A DNA stretch of 64,000 nucleotides. It comes from JAWKWH01 sp965204295 (GTDB taxonomy: Bacteria > Pseudomonadota > Alphaproteobacteria > Rhizobiales > Rhizobiaceae). Positions 63,861 to 64,000 of this stretch are shown piece after piece (the stretch's first letter is position 1; every line of letters starts with the position of its first letter). The stretch spans positions 1,426,001 to 1,490,000 of the forward strand of contig OZ241973.1 of assembly GCA_965204295.1 (NCBI GenBank), in the 5' to 3' direction. The notes beneath the pieces are model-generated. The model was not told where the DNA came from. It worked only from the letters and a program-made list of their open reading frames with translations, and ran no database searches. A program made the position numbers and the translations under genes.

Positions 63861-63875
63861 TGACAAGATCGATCA
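63861..63875. promoter_or_regulatory. IRO-box-like site
   Basis: TGACAAGATCGATCA fits TGA-N9-TCA, the rhizobial iron-responsive operator for RirA, directly after the possible -10 and 21 bases before the ATG. Confidence 0.5.
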
Positions 63876-63895
63876 TGTTAATTCGGGAATACGCA

Positions 63896-64000
63896 ATGAA
63901 CGCCCGTTCGATTTTGTCAATCGCGGCCTTGTCGGGCGCTATCGTCATCGCGGCGGCAACCGACGCAAACGCCAATCAGGAAGTCAACATCTATTCCTAT
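63896..64000 (+). CDS. Iron(III) ABC transporter substrate-binding protein, partial
   Basis: First 35 codons only; the gene runs off the window. Signal peptide MNARSILSIAALSGAIVIAA, cleavage near ANA, then NQEVNIYSY, the typical start of FbpA/FutA-type ferric-binding proteins. Divergent from rirA with an IRO-like site, which supports the iron role. Confidence 0.75.
   Translation, partial: MNARSILSIAALSGAIVIAAATDANANQEVNIYSY

Overview
The window is about 64 kb of GC-rich DNA from an alphaproteobacterium, most likely a Hyphomicrobiales (Rhizobiales) relative. Signs of this are the order hemE-hemJ-rho-mnmE-mnmG-rsmG-parA-parB-holA, the divergent block ppsR-maf-aroE-coaE-dnaQ next to hemE, a RirA-type iron regulator, the hisS-hisZ-hisG order with short-form HisG plus HisZ, and the znuA/znuCB-zur arrangement. 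The gap between ppsR and hemE (51016-51402) carries DnaA-box-like sites and is the probable chromosomal replication origin; three parS-like sites lie 6.5-9 kb away beside mnmE/mnmG/rsmG, next to parAB.

Layout. 1-5402 is an accessory, partly decayed stretch: an amino-acid dehydrogenase, an AT-rich secreted orphan protein, a frameshifted D-2-hydroxyacid dehydrogenase, a broken tricarballylate-dehydrogenase-like gene, and a possible phage fragment near tRNA-Gln. 5541-17421 holds ppx-rlmE, an MFS exporter, a Tat-exported metallo-beta-lactamase-fold protein, an M48 protease/DUF898 membrane pair, guaB, a broken MAPEG gene and katG. 17466-27006 is one N-acetylglucosamine/amino-sugar locus: nagA, SIS deaminase, GntR regulator and kinase on the minus strand, and an ABC importer plus an oxidoreductase on the plus strand, with a pair of matching 17-bp putative operators in the divergent region. 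27019-29660 is a surface-polysaccharide remnant (wecB, sulfotransferase, truncated methyltransferase) beside an internally deleted IS630-type transposase. 29891-34042 is tag-hisS-hisZ-hisG. 34109-36326 is a nonsense-mutated fumC and rpe. 36484-39649 is the zinc uptake locus with a Zur-box-like palindrome. 39701-47304 has polA, a candidate sRNA with terminator, a broken M20 dipeptidase, an RNase D-like exonuclease and a class A penicillin-binding protein. 47329-63751 is the origin-proximal core. The window ends in the start of an iron-transport binding protein divergent from rirA.

Most genes are ordinary core functions. The most unusual property is the number of clearly recognisable but broken genes: D-2-hydroxyacid dehydrogenase, tcuA-like, MAPEG, fumC, M20 dipeptidase, a methyltransferase fragment and an IS630 remnant. 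This suggests a lineage in active gene decay, or a low-quality assembly. I found no CRISPR array, rRNA, complete insertion sequence or recognisable defence system, and nothing that I can defend as a wholly new multi-gene system. The best leads for novelty are the AT-rich secreted orphan, the amino-sugar operator pair and the candidate sRNA next to polA.
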